A stretch of 37,231 bases of DNA from Candidatus Cloacimonadales bacterium. Its GTDB lineage: Bacteria > Cloacimonadota > Cloacimonadia > Cloacimonadales > TCS61. Position 1 is the first letter of the stretch, and every line of letters starts with the position of its first letter. Both the position numbers and the translations under genes were made by a program. Below are positions 30,093 through 37,231 of this stretch, piece by piece. The notes under the pieces are model-generated. The model had not been told where the DNA came from. It worked only from the letters and a program-made list of their open reading frames with translations, and did no database searches. The stretch covers positions 1 to 37,231 of the forward strand of contig JAUSOT010000053.1 in NCBI GenBank assembly GCA_030656075.1. The letters run 5' to 3'.

Positions 30093-31244
30093 TCAGCTGC
30101 GGAAACCTCGAATAATTTCAGCAGTTTTTTTCATGAAAGACAAAAATTCAGAGCGATAATGCTGTTTGATCTCGGCAAAATCTTTGAAACCACTCAGATC
30201 ACCCTGATGCAACTGCGTCAATCTTTCTATGATCTTGGCAGACAGATCAGGATCATTATAATTCAGGTTCCAGTTCTGCAATCCAAACGTTTGGGAAAAA
30301 CCGGTTCCGCGCTGATCAAGATTGATGTTGATGAAAGGCAACCCCATCCCTCCGGCTAAAATCGTGGCATGCAGCCGGGAACCGATAACCAGACTGGCAT
30401 TCTCGAAAAGCTGGAAATATTCGCTTACATAATTAGAGAAGAAAATCGAATGATCCGGAAACATTTTTTGCGCTATCGGCACATCACGATCATCGTGACA
30501 AACGATCACAGGTTCCAGTTTGAATTCCTGCAATTTTTTTAGGATCAAGTTCATCACCTGAGCCAGAATGCCAAATTTGGATGAAGTATCTTCGCGCTTT
30601 CGGTTGTGGATCAAAGGATAAGGAAAGGTGAGCAAAACTCGTTTACTTTTATTTCTGAGTTTCATTTTTTCATCAAACAAATAAAGAGCCGGACAGCCTG
30701 TAAGAATGCTGTCTTTGTAACCCAATTCTGCCAGAAAATTTTGCGTCAACTCGTCTCGCACGGAAGACAAAGCACATTTTTGATTTGCCGCCAGGATGTC
30801 TTTTTTGAATTCTTCTTTTTTTAAATATGGTGCGGAATTGATATCCTTGGAAGAAACACCCAATCCAATAAAAAAAAGAGGTGGGATCAGATGCTGGATT
30901 TCTTCGGATTTGATGCGGGGAGACCAATTATGATACTGGTCGCTGCCGCCCAGAATTACTGCATCAGCATATTGATTGCTTAATCTGATATTTTCGCCGC
31001 GCAGTCCGATCGGCTTTCCCCAACCGCGGTTATTTGCTACAGCTTTGGGAATGAAAACAGCTTCGGGCAGAACTTTTTTCAGAAGTTTTCGGATGGAAAG
31101 GATCACGAAATGATCGCCGGCATTGAAAGTGTGTGGGCAATAATGATGAATAATAAAATTTTTTTTATTTGATTTTTCTCTGCTTCGAATTTCAGTAGGA
31201 ATATATTCGATCTTTGGTGGAAGCAATTTATTTAAAATTTTCAT
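30093..31244 (-). CDS. Polysaccharide pyruvyl transferase family protein
   Basis: A 383-residue member of the CsaB/WcaK-type pyruvyltransferase family. Evidence is the N-terminal HHYCPHTFNAGDHFVILSIRKLL (about 33-55) with the N-x-G-D motif, VILGGSDQYHNWSPRIKSEE (about 91-110), the central PALYLFDEKMK, and the C-terminal VIGSRLHATILAGGMGLPFIN (about 285-305), the PEP-binding SxRLH block. Family enzymes add a ketal-linked pyruvate to sugars of cell-wall or exopolysaccharides; some members have other roles. It sits between the exporter and GT4 genes in the same orientation, so a substrate in this glycan is likely. Whether pyruvylation takes place is inferred from family only. Confidence 0.88.
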   Translation of the reverse strand: MKILNKLLPPKIEYIPTEIRSREKSNKKNFIIHHYCPHTFNAGDHFVILSIRKLLKKVLPEAVFIPKAVANNRGWGKPIGLRGENIRLSNQYADAVILGGSDQYHNWSPRIKSEEIQHLIPPLFFIGLGVSSKDINSAPYLKKEEFKKDILAANQKCALSSVRDELTQNFLAELGYKDSILTGCPALYLFDEKMKLRNKSKRVLLTFPYPLIHNRKREDTSSKFGILAQVMNLILKKLQEFKLEPVIVCHDDRDVPIAQKMFPDHSIFFSNYVSEYFQLFENASLVIGSRLHATILAGGMGLPFININLDQRGTGFSQTFGLQNWNLNYNDPDLSAKIIERLTQLHQGDLSGFKDFAEIKQHYRSEFLSFMKKTAEIIRGFRS

Positions 31245-31259
31245 AATTTTTTCAAGTAA

Positions 31260-33152
31260 TTAGCTCATAAATTGAATTTCGTAAAGTTCCCTGTATTTAG
31301 AGCAGCTTTCCAGCAACTCTTCATGTTTACCAATCCCAACGATCTGGCCATTCTCCAGCACAACTATCTTGTCTGATTTCAGGATGGTGGACAGCCGGTG
31401 TGCGATCACAAAAACAGTACGGTTGAGAGTTGCATGATCGATAGCCATCTGAACTTTTTGTTCAGATTCGGTGTCGAGAGCGCTCGTAGCTTCGTCGAAG
31501 ATCAAGATTGGTGGATTTCCCACAATTGCCCGGGCAATGCAGATGCGCTGCTTTTGTCCCCCGGATAAATTATTCGCTTTAGGATTTAGAATCTCTTCAT
31601 ATCCAATCCGCATTTTGTCGATAAATTCATCAGCATAGGCAATTTCCGCAGCTTTTTTCACATCGGCATCACTAACTTCCTCCAAGCTTCCGTAACGGAT
31701 ATTGTTGGCGATCGTCTCATTGAACAGAATCGACTCCTGAGTTACAATTCCAAAAAGCGTACGCAGGTCTTTCAGCTTGATGTCCCGAATAGAGATTCCA
31801 TCAATCTTGATGTCGCCCTCCTGAACATCGTACATGCGGGTAAGAAGATTCACTAAAGTTGTCTTTCCGGAGCCGCTTCCACCAACAATGGCGATTTTTT
31901 CGCCTTTATTTACACAGAGAGAAATATTATCCAGAACAGGTTTGTTTTGTATATATGTGAAAGAAATGTTTTCCATTTCGATCCGGTCGTTGAAGTCTTT
32001 TTTCCCAACAGGATGCTGACAATCAGTAATTTCCGACTGTCGATTTATCACTTCCGAAATTCGATCCAGAGAAACCAGAGCCTTCCTGATATTAGTGTAT
32101 GCATTCGTAAGTTGTTTGAACGGCTGCATCATTGAGAATACGGCAAGTAAAAAAGCCGTGAAATCACCGAGAGAAAAAGGACTATCCGGAGCAAGAACCT
32201 GTTTTCCTCCGATCAGCAGAACTATGATCCCCATGATAGTACCGTTAAGCTCTGAAAGCGGCACACCAAAAGCTTTGTAGAGAAAAGATTTGCGCCAGAA
32301 ATGGAAATGACGCAAAGTTACTTTTCCAAATTTTTCATTTTCGTAGTCTTCCCGTGCAAAAGCTTTTACGATCTTAATTCCGTTAAGCGACTCTTCGATA
32401 TTGGAAAATAGGTTGGAAGATTGATTTTGCAGCCGTGCCGAATATTTTTTAATTTTCTTTCCCACCAGGCTGATGATATAACTGAAAACAGGCAGTAAAA
32501 CAAGGCTTATCAAGAAAAGACTTTTGTTCAGCATCACTGCGATCCAAGTGTACATTACAAGCAGGATAACATTTTGTACTACCATAGTGAGAGAATCTAT
32601 GAAGAAATCGCTGACCAGGCGCACATCATTTACTATTCTGACCAATGAATCTCCCACTTTGTTCTTGTTGAAAAAAGCCAGAGACTGGTTCAAATATCGG
32701 GCAAACATCATGTTCCGAATATCAGTTACCGTCTTGCCTCGCAAGTTGATAACCATGATCCGATTGCCATAATAGAATAAGTTTTTCAGGATGATGAGGG
32801 CAATCATGACAGCACTGATAGTCCAAAGCAGAAAAACCGGATCTGTCTGTTTTAAAACATTTTGAAATCCCTGCTGCAGGATTTTATAATTACCCTGCTG
32901 GAATAGTTTTAAAAAACCTCCGTGGGTCTGCAAAAACTGGTTGATCGTATTTGAGAAGGCTTCCCAAAAAGCCGGAAAAGTTCTATAAATGATCTTGCCG
33001 GGATCAGATTTGAAAACATAATCGAAGAGAGGAATCGCCATCATCAGGCTCACGCCGCTGAACATGGCAAAGCCCTGCATGAAGAAAAATCCACCCAGGA
33101 TATATCCCCAGTGCCTAAGCAATATTTTATATATGCGTTTTACGTTTTTCAT
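31260..33152 (-). CDS. MsbA-like ABC transporter (fused membrane and ATPase domains)
   Basis: A 630-residue half-transporter acting as a homodimer. Residues 1 to about 360 form a six-helix type IV exporter domain, with an unusually long first periplasmic loop (about 40-105) that holds aromatic-rich, non-conserved sequence. The ATPase domain carries Walker A GGSGSGKTTL (about 421-430), the Q-loop in FGIVTQE, signature LSGGQKQR (about 525-532), Walker B ILIFDEATSALD (about 545-556) and the H-loop in VIAHRLS. MsbA-like proteins flip lipid A-core or other glycolipids outward. As first gene of the minus-strand glycan set it is the natural exporter of the product. The long periplasmic loop is notable. 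The ATG at 33152 is the only good start. Confidence 0.9.
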   Translation of the reverse strand: MKNVKRIYKILLRHWGYILGGFFFMQGFAMFSGVSLMMAIPLFDYVFKSDPGKIIYRTFPAFWEAFSNTINQFLQTHGGFLKLFQQGNYKILQQGFQNVLKQTDPVFLLWTISAVMIALIILKNLFYYGNRIMVINLRGKTVTDIRNMMFARYLNQSLAFFNKNKVGDSLVRIVNDVRLVSDFFIDSLTMVVQNVILLVMYTWIAVMLNKSLFLISLVLLPVFSYIISLVGKKIKKYSARLQNQSSNLFSNIEESLNGIKIVKAFAREDYENEKFGKVTLRHFHFWRKSFLYKAFGVPLSELNGTIMGIIVLLIGGKQVLAPDSPFSLGDFTAFLLAVFSMMQPFKQLTNAYTNIRKALVSLDRISEVINRQSEITDCQHPVGKKDFNDRIEMENISFTYIQNKPVLDNISLCVNKGEKIAIVGGSGSGKTTLVNLLTRMYDVQEGDIKIDGISIRDIKLKDLRTLFGIVTQESILFNETIANNIRYGSLEEVSDADVKKAAEIAYADEFIDKMRIGYEEILNPKANNLSGGQKQRICIARAIVGNPPILIFDEATSALDTESEQKVQMAIDHATLNRTVFVIAHRLSTILKSDKIVVLENGQIVGIGKHEELLESCSKYRELYEIQFMS

Positions 33153-33381
33153 AAATTACCATTTATTTTTTCTTACTAAAAATGCAAGTAAGTTTTTTTT
33201 TGTGATTTATGTGTCAATAAGAAACTATGCCGGATATAAGCAATATTATTATTTTCTCTATACTGAAACTAAAATTTCCTTTACAAACTAACCCTGTTTT
33301 TTTCAGTTGTTTAGCCTGATAAAAGAGGACAAATTTTAAGCTTTTGTTCATTTTATTAGCGAAAAAAACAGGAGGTAAAGC

Positions 33382-33651
33382 ATGGCATTAACACCAGAAG
33401 CCAAGAAGGCTATCATGGCAGAGTTTAAACTCCATGATTCGGATACCGGATCACCAGAGGTCCAGGTTGCTTTGATATCAAATCGTATCAATGAGATCAC
33501 GGAACATTTGAAAGTTCATAAAAAGGACTTTCACACCCGCCGCGGTCTGCTCAAATTGATCGGACAACGCAGAAGGCTGCTCGCTTATCTGATGAAAAAA
33601 GATATCGAACGCTACCGCAGATTGATCAAAGCGCTGGGACTGAGAAAATAA
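33382..33651 (+). CDS. rpsO: 30S ribosomal protein S15
   Basis: An 89-residue protein, the normal length for bacterial S15, which binds helices 20-22 of 16S rRNA early in small-subunit assembly. The sequence has the usual [23 protein letters not shown] and [21 protein letters not shown] blocks. AGGAGG lies seven bases before the ATG. A terminator and an RNase-III-like hairpin separate it from pnp downstream, the same gene order as in E. coli. The 230-base divergent spacer upstream (33153-33381) probably holds its promoter, but no clear box is seen. Confidence 0.98.
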   Translation: MALTPEAKKAIMAEFKLHDSDTGSPEVQVALISNRINEITEHLKVHKKDFHTRRGLLKLIGQRRRLLAYLMKKDIERYRRLIKALGLRK

Positions 33652-33661
33652 ATGGAGCTTT

Positions 33662-33693
33662 GGTGGAAAGGGAGTTCGATCTTCCTTTCCGCC
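33662..33693 (+). other. Hairpin in the rpsO-pnp interval, possible RNase III site
   Basis: A stem of ten pairs (33662-33671 with 33684-33693, one G-T) and a 12-base loop occurs right after the rpsO stop. In E. coli the leader of pnp contains such a stem, cut by RNase III as the first step of PNPase autoregulation. The position is analogous; function is inferred. Confidence 0.5.
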
Positions 33694-33737
33694 TTCAAAT
33701 TTGCAGCGAGCTTTAATAAAAACAGGTGGAGGATGGA

Positions 33738-33785
33738 GCAATAAGCTAAACTCATAGGCTGGTTTTAGCCTATTGCTTTTTATTC
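33738..33785 (+). terminator. Rho-independent terminator between rpsO and pnp
   Basis: GCAATAAGCTAAA (33738-33750) pairs with 33764-33776 in 12 of 13 positions around a 13-base loop, followed by TTTTTATTCT. An inner alternative stem (ATAGGCT with AGCCTAT) overlaps it. It lies 25 bases before the pnp start codon, so pnp is probably expressed by partial read-through or its own promoter. Confidence 0.8.
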
Positions 33786-33810
33786 TCTACCGCAAACAAA
33801 GGAGAAAAAA

Positions 33811-36048
33811 ATGCACAATTTTGACATTAAAAAGAAGTCAATTGAAATTGCCGGCAAAACCCTGACAATGGAAACCGGCAGAATGGCTAAACAAGCCAAT
33901 GGATCAGTATTTATAACCTATGGACAAACCTGTGTTCTGGTTACTGCTACGGCAGATAAAATTGCAAAAGAAGGAACCGATTTCTTTCCGCTCACCGTAG
34001 ATTACATCGAAAAAATGTATGCTTCCGGCAAAATCCCCGGCGGTTTTTTCAAACGTGAATCACGACCGACAACTCAGGCTACTTTGAATGCCCGTCTCAT
34101 CGACAGGCCAATCCGTCCACTTTTCCCGAAAGGTTTCAGGAATGCAGTTCATGTAGTTGTAACAGTGCTTTCTTACGATGGAGAAAATGATCCCGGCATG
34201 TTGGGAATTCTAGGCGCTTCAGCTGCACTTTCAATTTCCGATATTCCCTTTAATGGTCCTTGCGCTGGCGTGAAAGTTGGAATCATCAATGATGAGATCA
34301 TCATCAATCCCAGCGTGCAGCAGTTTAAAGAATCCGATCTCGATTTGGATGTAGCAGGCACGAAATCAGCAGTTGTCATGATCGAAGCCGGAGCCAATGA
34401 AGTTTCGGAAGAATTGATTATGAATTCCATCTATACAGGCCACGAAGTTATCAAAGAACTGGTTGCTTTCCAGGAAGAATTTGTGAAAGAAGCCGGAAAA
34501 GCGAAAATGGAAGTTGAGTTACAAGTAACTCCGGAAGGATACCTTCATAAAGTCCTGAAGGGCTTTGGAAAAGAAATTGATAAAGCTGCCCGCGTTCATG
34601 GCAAATTGGAACGTTACGAAGCAGTCGATGCCATCAAAAAAGATATGATGGAAAAATATTCCGAAGAACTCGGCGATGAATTTATAGATCAGGAAAAACA
34701 TTTTGAAAATACTTTTGATGAAGTTTTCACCAAATCTGTTCGCAACGCAATTTTATATGATAATCATCGTGCCGACGGTAGGGGAATGGATGACATCCGA
34801 CCGATCACCTGCGAACTGGATATTCTGCCGCGCGTTCATGGTTCCGCACTTTTCACAAGAGGTGAAACGCAATCATTGGGAACTGTAACTTTGGGAACCG
34901 GACGAGATGAACAGGTCATCGACGGACTGGCAGAAGAATTTAAAAAACCTTATTACCTGCATTACAACTTCCCGCCTTTCAGCGTGGGAGAAGCAGGATT
35001 TATGCGCGGTCCCGGTCGTAGAGAACTTGGTCACGGTGCTTTGGCAGAACGAGCTTTGCTGCCGATGATCCCATCCAAAGATGATTTTCCCTACACACTT
35101 CGCGTTGTTTCAGAAATTCTGGAATCCAACGGATCTTCTTCCATGGCTACAGTTTGCAGCGCCACGTTGGCACTGATGGCTGCCGGTGTACCACTCAAGA
35201 AACCGGTGGCAGGAATAGCTAACGGTCTGATCATGGAAGGAAACGATTTCGTTGTACTCACGGACATCATGGGACTGGAAGATCATCTCGGCGACATGGA
35301 TTTCAAAGTAACCGGTACCAGAGACGGCATCACTGCCATGCAGATGGACATCAAGATCGAAGGCATCACCAAAGAGATCATGGGAATAGCTTTGGAAAAA
35401 GCAAAAATTGGCCGTTTCTATATTTTAGATAAAATCATCGAAACCATTCCTGAACCTCGGGCTCAGTTATCCGAAAATGCTCCCAAAATTGAATCTATCA
35501 AAATTGATCCGGATAAAATTGGCGCTGTTATCGGTTCCGGTGGAAAAATGATCAAACACATCATTGAAGTCAGCGGTGCTGAAGTGAACATCGATGATGA
35601 TGGCACTGTAAGCATCTCATCTTCAAATAAAGCATCAATCGACAAAGCTTTTGCGATTGTTAACGATATTGTTTCCGATCCGGAAATGAATAAAGTTTAT
35701 GAAGGTGTTGTCACTCGAGTAGAAGTTTACGGCGCTTTCGTAAAATTCATGAGCGAGACAAAAGAAGGTCTGGTTCACATTTCCCAACTTCATACAGCCC
35801 GCATTGGTGCTACAGAAGATGTTGTGAAACTTGGTGACACCGTTAACGTGAAATTCATCGGTTTCGACAGAGGTAAGGTTAAACTTACGATGAAAGGCGT
35901 GGAAGGTAATCCTGTACCGACAAAAATATCTGATTATAATCCAAATACTGAGCGCCCTAAAACTGATGGTGGCGGATATGACAGAAACCGCAGCAGAGAT
36001 TCACGCGGCGGTGGAAACCGGGATAGAGATAGCCGACGAAGATATTAA
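33811..36048 (+). CDS. pnp: Polyribonucleotide nucleotidyltransferase (PNPase)
   Basis: A 745-residue 3'-to-5' phosphorolytic exoribonuclease of the degradosome. Domain order: first RNase PH domain (about 10-140, with FFKRESRPT), a helical linker (about 240-310), second RNase PH domain (about 315-545, with ILPRVHGSALFTRGETQSL and VAGIANGLI), a KH domain (about 560-620, IGAVIGSGGKMIKHI) and an S1 domain (about 630-700, EGVVTRVEVYGAFVKFM). After that comes a low-complexity tail rich in R, D, G and S (from about 715), which may help RNA binding. The AAGGAG site precedes the ATG at 33811. It follows rpsO as in many bacteria. The basic tail is the only feature outside the norm. Confidence 0.98.
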   Translation: MHNFDIKKKSIEIAGKTLTMETGRMAKQANGSVFITYGQTCVLVTATADKIAKEGTDFFPLTVDYIEKMYASGKIPGGFFKRESRPTTQATLNARLIDRPIRPLFPKGFRNAVHVVVTVLSYDGENDPGMLGILGASAALSISDIPFNGPCAGVKVGIINDEIIINPSVQQFKESDLDLDVAGTKSAVVMIEAGANEVSEELIMNSIYTGHEVIKELVAFQEEFVKEAGKAKMEVELQVTPEGYLHKVLKGFGKEIDKAARVHGKLERYEAVDAIKKDMMEKYSEELGDEFIDQEKHFENTFDEVFTKSVRNAILYDNHRADGRGMDDIRPITCELDILPRVHGSALFTRGETQSLGTVTLGTGRDEQVIDGLAEEFKKPYYLHYNFPPFSVGEAGFMRGPGRRELGHGALAERALLPMIPSKDDFPYTLRVVSEILESNGSSSMATVCSATLALMAAGVPLKKPVAGIANGLIMEGNDFVVLTDIMGLEDHLGDMDFKVTGTRDGITAMQMDIKIEGITKEIMGIALEKAKIGRFYILDKIIETIPEPRAQLSENAPKIESIKIDPDKIGAVIGSGGKMIKHIIEVSGAEVNIDDDGTVSISSSNKASIDKAFAIVNDIVSDPEMNKVYEGVVTRVEVYGAFVKFMSETKEGLVHISQLHTARIGATEDVVKLGDTVNVKFIGFDRGKVKLTMKGVEGNPVPTKISDYNPNTERPKTDGGGYDRNRSRDSRGGGNRDRDSRRRY

Positions 36049-36057
36049 AAGAAAGAA

Positions 36058-36306
36058 AACCTTGAAAAGGCTTCTGCCAGCGAATTTCCTGCAGTTAGCC
36101 TTTTAAGGTTAATAAATATAATAGTGATAGTAACTTGACTCTTAAAAGCTTTCTCCCGTGGATTCTTGCAGTTAAGACTTTCAGAGTTGATTTGTTAAAA
36201 CCTTGAAAGTGTTATGCAAGAAGAATTTTCGGAAGAAACCTTTTCAAGGTGAACAAACTCTGAAAAGGTCTCTTAAGCAGATTCTTGCATTTGACACTTT
36301 CAGAGA
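36058..36306. repeat. Four-unit BIME-like repeat array after pnp
   Basis: Four units of about 52 bases lie in a row. Unit 1 (36058-36110) runs AACCTTGAAAAGG to CCTTTTAAGGTT; unit 2 (36137-36188) GACTCTTAAAAGC to GACTTTCAGAGTT; unit 3 (36199-36250) AACCTTGAAAGTG to CCTTTTCAAGGT; unit 4 (36256-36306) AACTCTGAAAAGG to CACTTTCAGAGA. CCTT/AAGG-type and CTCT/AGAG-type arms alternate. The first unit starts nine bases after the pnp stop and could stop or protect the pnp transcript. Confidence 0.8.
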
Positions 36307-36343
36307 TGAAATATATAGATGGTGATAAATTCAAATAGTGAGA

Positions 36344-36442
36344 TGTCATCCTGACGTATCTTGCACGTTGTTCTTTGGAAGGATCTCTGATTTGTGAGAT
36401 TCTTCATTAGAACATCCTTTGTAAGAATTCCTCAGAAAGACA
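36344..36442. repeat. Dispersed intergenic repeat B, copy 2
   Basis: TGTCATCCTGACGTATCTTG at the left, CTCAGAAAGACA at the right, and interior GTTCTTTGGAAGGATCTC and CATCCTTTGTAAGAA match the copy at 8579-8688. It fills the space between the BIME-like array and sahH, so the 36049-36493 gap is repeat from end to end apart from the sahH leader. Confidence 0.7.
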
Positions 36443-36493
36443 TTTCTTAATAGTAAAGTTTTATGTAGATCATGACGTTTTGAAGGAGTATTA

Positions 36494-37231
36494 ATGAATG
36501 ATTACAAAGTTCAAGACATAAACCTGGCAGATTTTGGCAGGAAAGAAATCGCTCTGGCAGAAATGGAGATGCCGGGGCTGATGGCGCTGCGAGCCAGATA
36601 CAAAGATTCCAAACCTTTGCAGGGAGCCCGTATCATGGGCAGCCTGCACATGACAATTCAAACCGCTGTTCTCATCGAAACATTAGTAGCGATGGGAGCA
36701 GATGTGCGTTGGGCAAGCTGCAATATTTTTTCTACTCAAGATCATGCCGCGGCAGCAATTGCGGCTTCCGGTGTTCCTGTTTTTGCCTGGGAAGGCGAAT
36801 CGATCGAAGAATACTGGTGGTGCACACTTCAGGCGCTATCCTTTCCAAATGGAAAAGGACCGGAACTGATCGTGGATGATGGCGGAGACGCAACATTATT
36901 TGTTCACAAAGCTGTCGAATTCCAAAATGATGCGAAAATTGCTGCACAAGCAGGAGATAATGAAGACCTGCAAACTATATTTAATCTTTTAAAACAGGAA
37001 AAAAGAGACTGGAAAAAGATCGCAGCCGACATCAAAGGCGTTTCGGAAGAAACAACCACCGGAGTACACAGATTATATCAGATGCTGGAAAACAAAGAGC
37101 TGCTCTTTCCTGCGATCAATGTGAACGATTCTGTCACCAAATCCAAATTTGATAATCTTTACGGTTGTCGCGAATCTCTGGCAGATGGCATCAAACGTGC
37201 TACTGACATAATGGTAGCCGGTAAAGTTGTG
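36494..37231 (+). CDS. ahcY: S-adenosylhomocysteine hydrolase, 3' truncated by window edge
   Basis: An open frame of 246 codons that runs off the window. The start at 36494 follows AAGGAG by six bases. The protein begins [22 protein letters not shown] and continues with [61 protein letters not shown] and, at the end, [20 protein letters not shown], all standard for the enzyme. It splits S-adenosylhomocysteine into adenosine and homocysteine with bound NAD, clearing the product of methyl transfer. The Rossmann NAD site lies beyond the end. The segment [10 protein letters not shown] and the insertion around [20 protein letters not shown] fit the long bacterial form of the enzyme. Confidence 0.97.
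   Translation, partial: MNDYKVQDINLADFGRKEIALAEMEMPGLMALRARYKDSKPLQGARIMGSLHMTIQTAVLIETLVAMGADVRWASCNIFSTQDHAAAAIAASGVPVFAWEGESIEEYWWCTLQALSFPNGKGPELIVDDGGDATLFVHKAVEFQNDAKIAAQAGDNEDLQTIFNLLKQEKRDWKKIAADIKGVSEETTTGVHRLYQMLENKELLFPAINVNDSVTKSKFDNLYGCRESLADGIKRATDIMVAGKVV

Overview
The window looks like a chromosomal segment of a low-GC, diderm (outer-membrane-bearing), probably anaerobic bacterium. A TonB-dependent receptor, ADP-heptose-type glycosyltransferases and an MsbA-like exporter point to a Gram-negative envelope. Candidatus Cloacimonadota (WWE1) or another member of the FCB group is my best guess. That assignment rests on gene content, the many short hairpin-rich intergenic repeats and general sequence style, not on a marker-gene search.

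Layout. 1-2.1 kb: 3' end of queA, birA without a DNA-binding domain, and an iron-sulfur flavoprotein. 2.3-3.5 kb: an AT-rich, translationally coupled pair resembling a HicB/HicA-like toxin-antitoxin module. 3.7-6.5 kb (minus): a TonB-dependent receptor under a TPP riboswitch that feeds a rho-independent terminator, so it is almost certainly a thiamin-related importer. 6.5-7.1 kb: a gene-free block built from a 254-bp tandem duplication and palindromic repeats. 7.2-9.9 kb: a sodium/solute symporter, a small membrane protein and a BtpA-family protein. 9.9-10.6 kb (minus): tRNA-Gly, tRNA-Cys and tRNA-Leu, their terminator, and what looks like the 5' part of a class C group II intron lodged directly behind that terminator. 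10.6-13.9 kb: a Memo-family protein (minus), then PdxA fused in frame to a SAM methyltransferase, overlapping rnhB. 13.9-17.7 kb: a repeat block, a lipoprotein, a NapH-like Fe-S membrane protein and a YtcJ-like amidohydrolase (all minus).

17.7-33.2 kb is the envelope region. It starts with Maf, a LicC-like nucleotidyltransferase and a divergent CDP-alcohol phosphatidyltransferase. A roughly 13-kb all-minus gene set follows. In transcription order it encodes an MsbA-like ABC exporter, a polysaccharide pyruvyltransferase-family protein, a GT4 glycosyltransferase, a GT9 enzyme, DUF6165, a second GT9 enzyme, three CDP-glycerol glycerophosphotransferase (TagB/TagF)-like enzymes, myo-inositol-phosphate synthase, a CTP:inositol-1-phosphate cytidylyltransferase-like enzyme, and a fourth TagF-like enzyme. 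Together these suggest that glucose-6-phosphate is turned into inositol phosphate and then CDP-inositol, and that TagF-like transferases could move phospho-inositol onto a surface glycan or LPS core. Such a polymer would be teichoic-acid-like but inositol-based, in a diderm. This is an inference from gene content and the most interesting lead in the window.

33.4-37.2 kb is housekeeping: rpsO, pnp and the 5' part of the S-adenosylhomocysteinase gene. Several dispersed repeat families recur in the spacers, including a BIME-like family of about 53-bp inverted-repeat units with compensatory changes in their arms.
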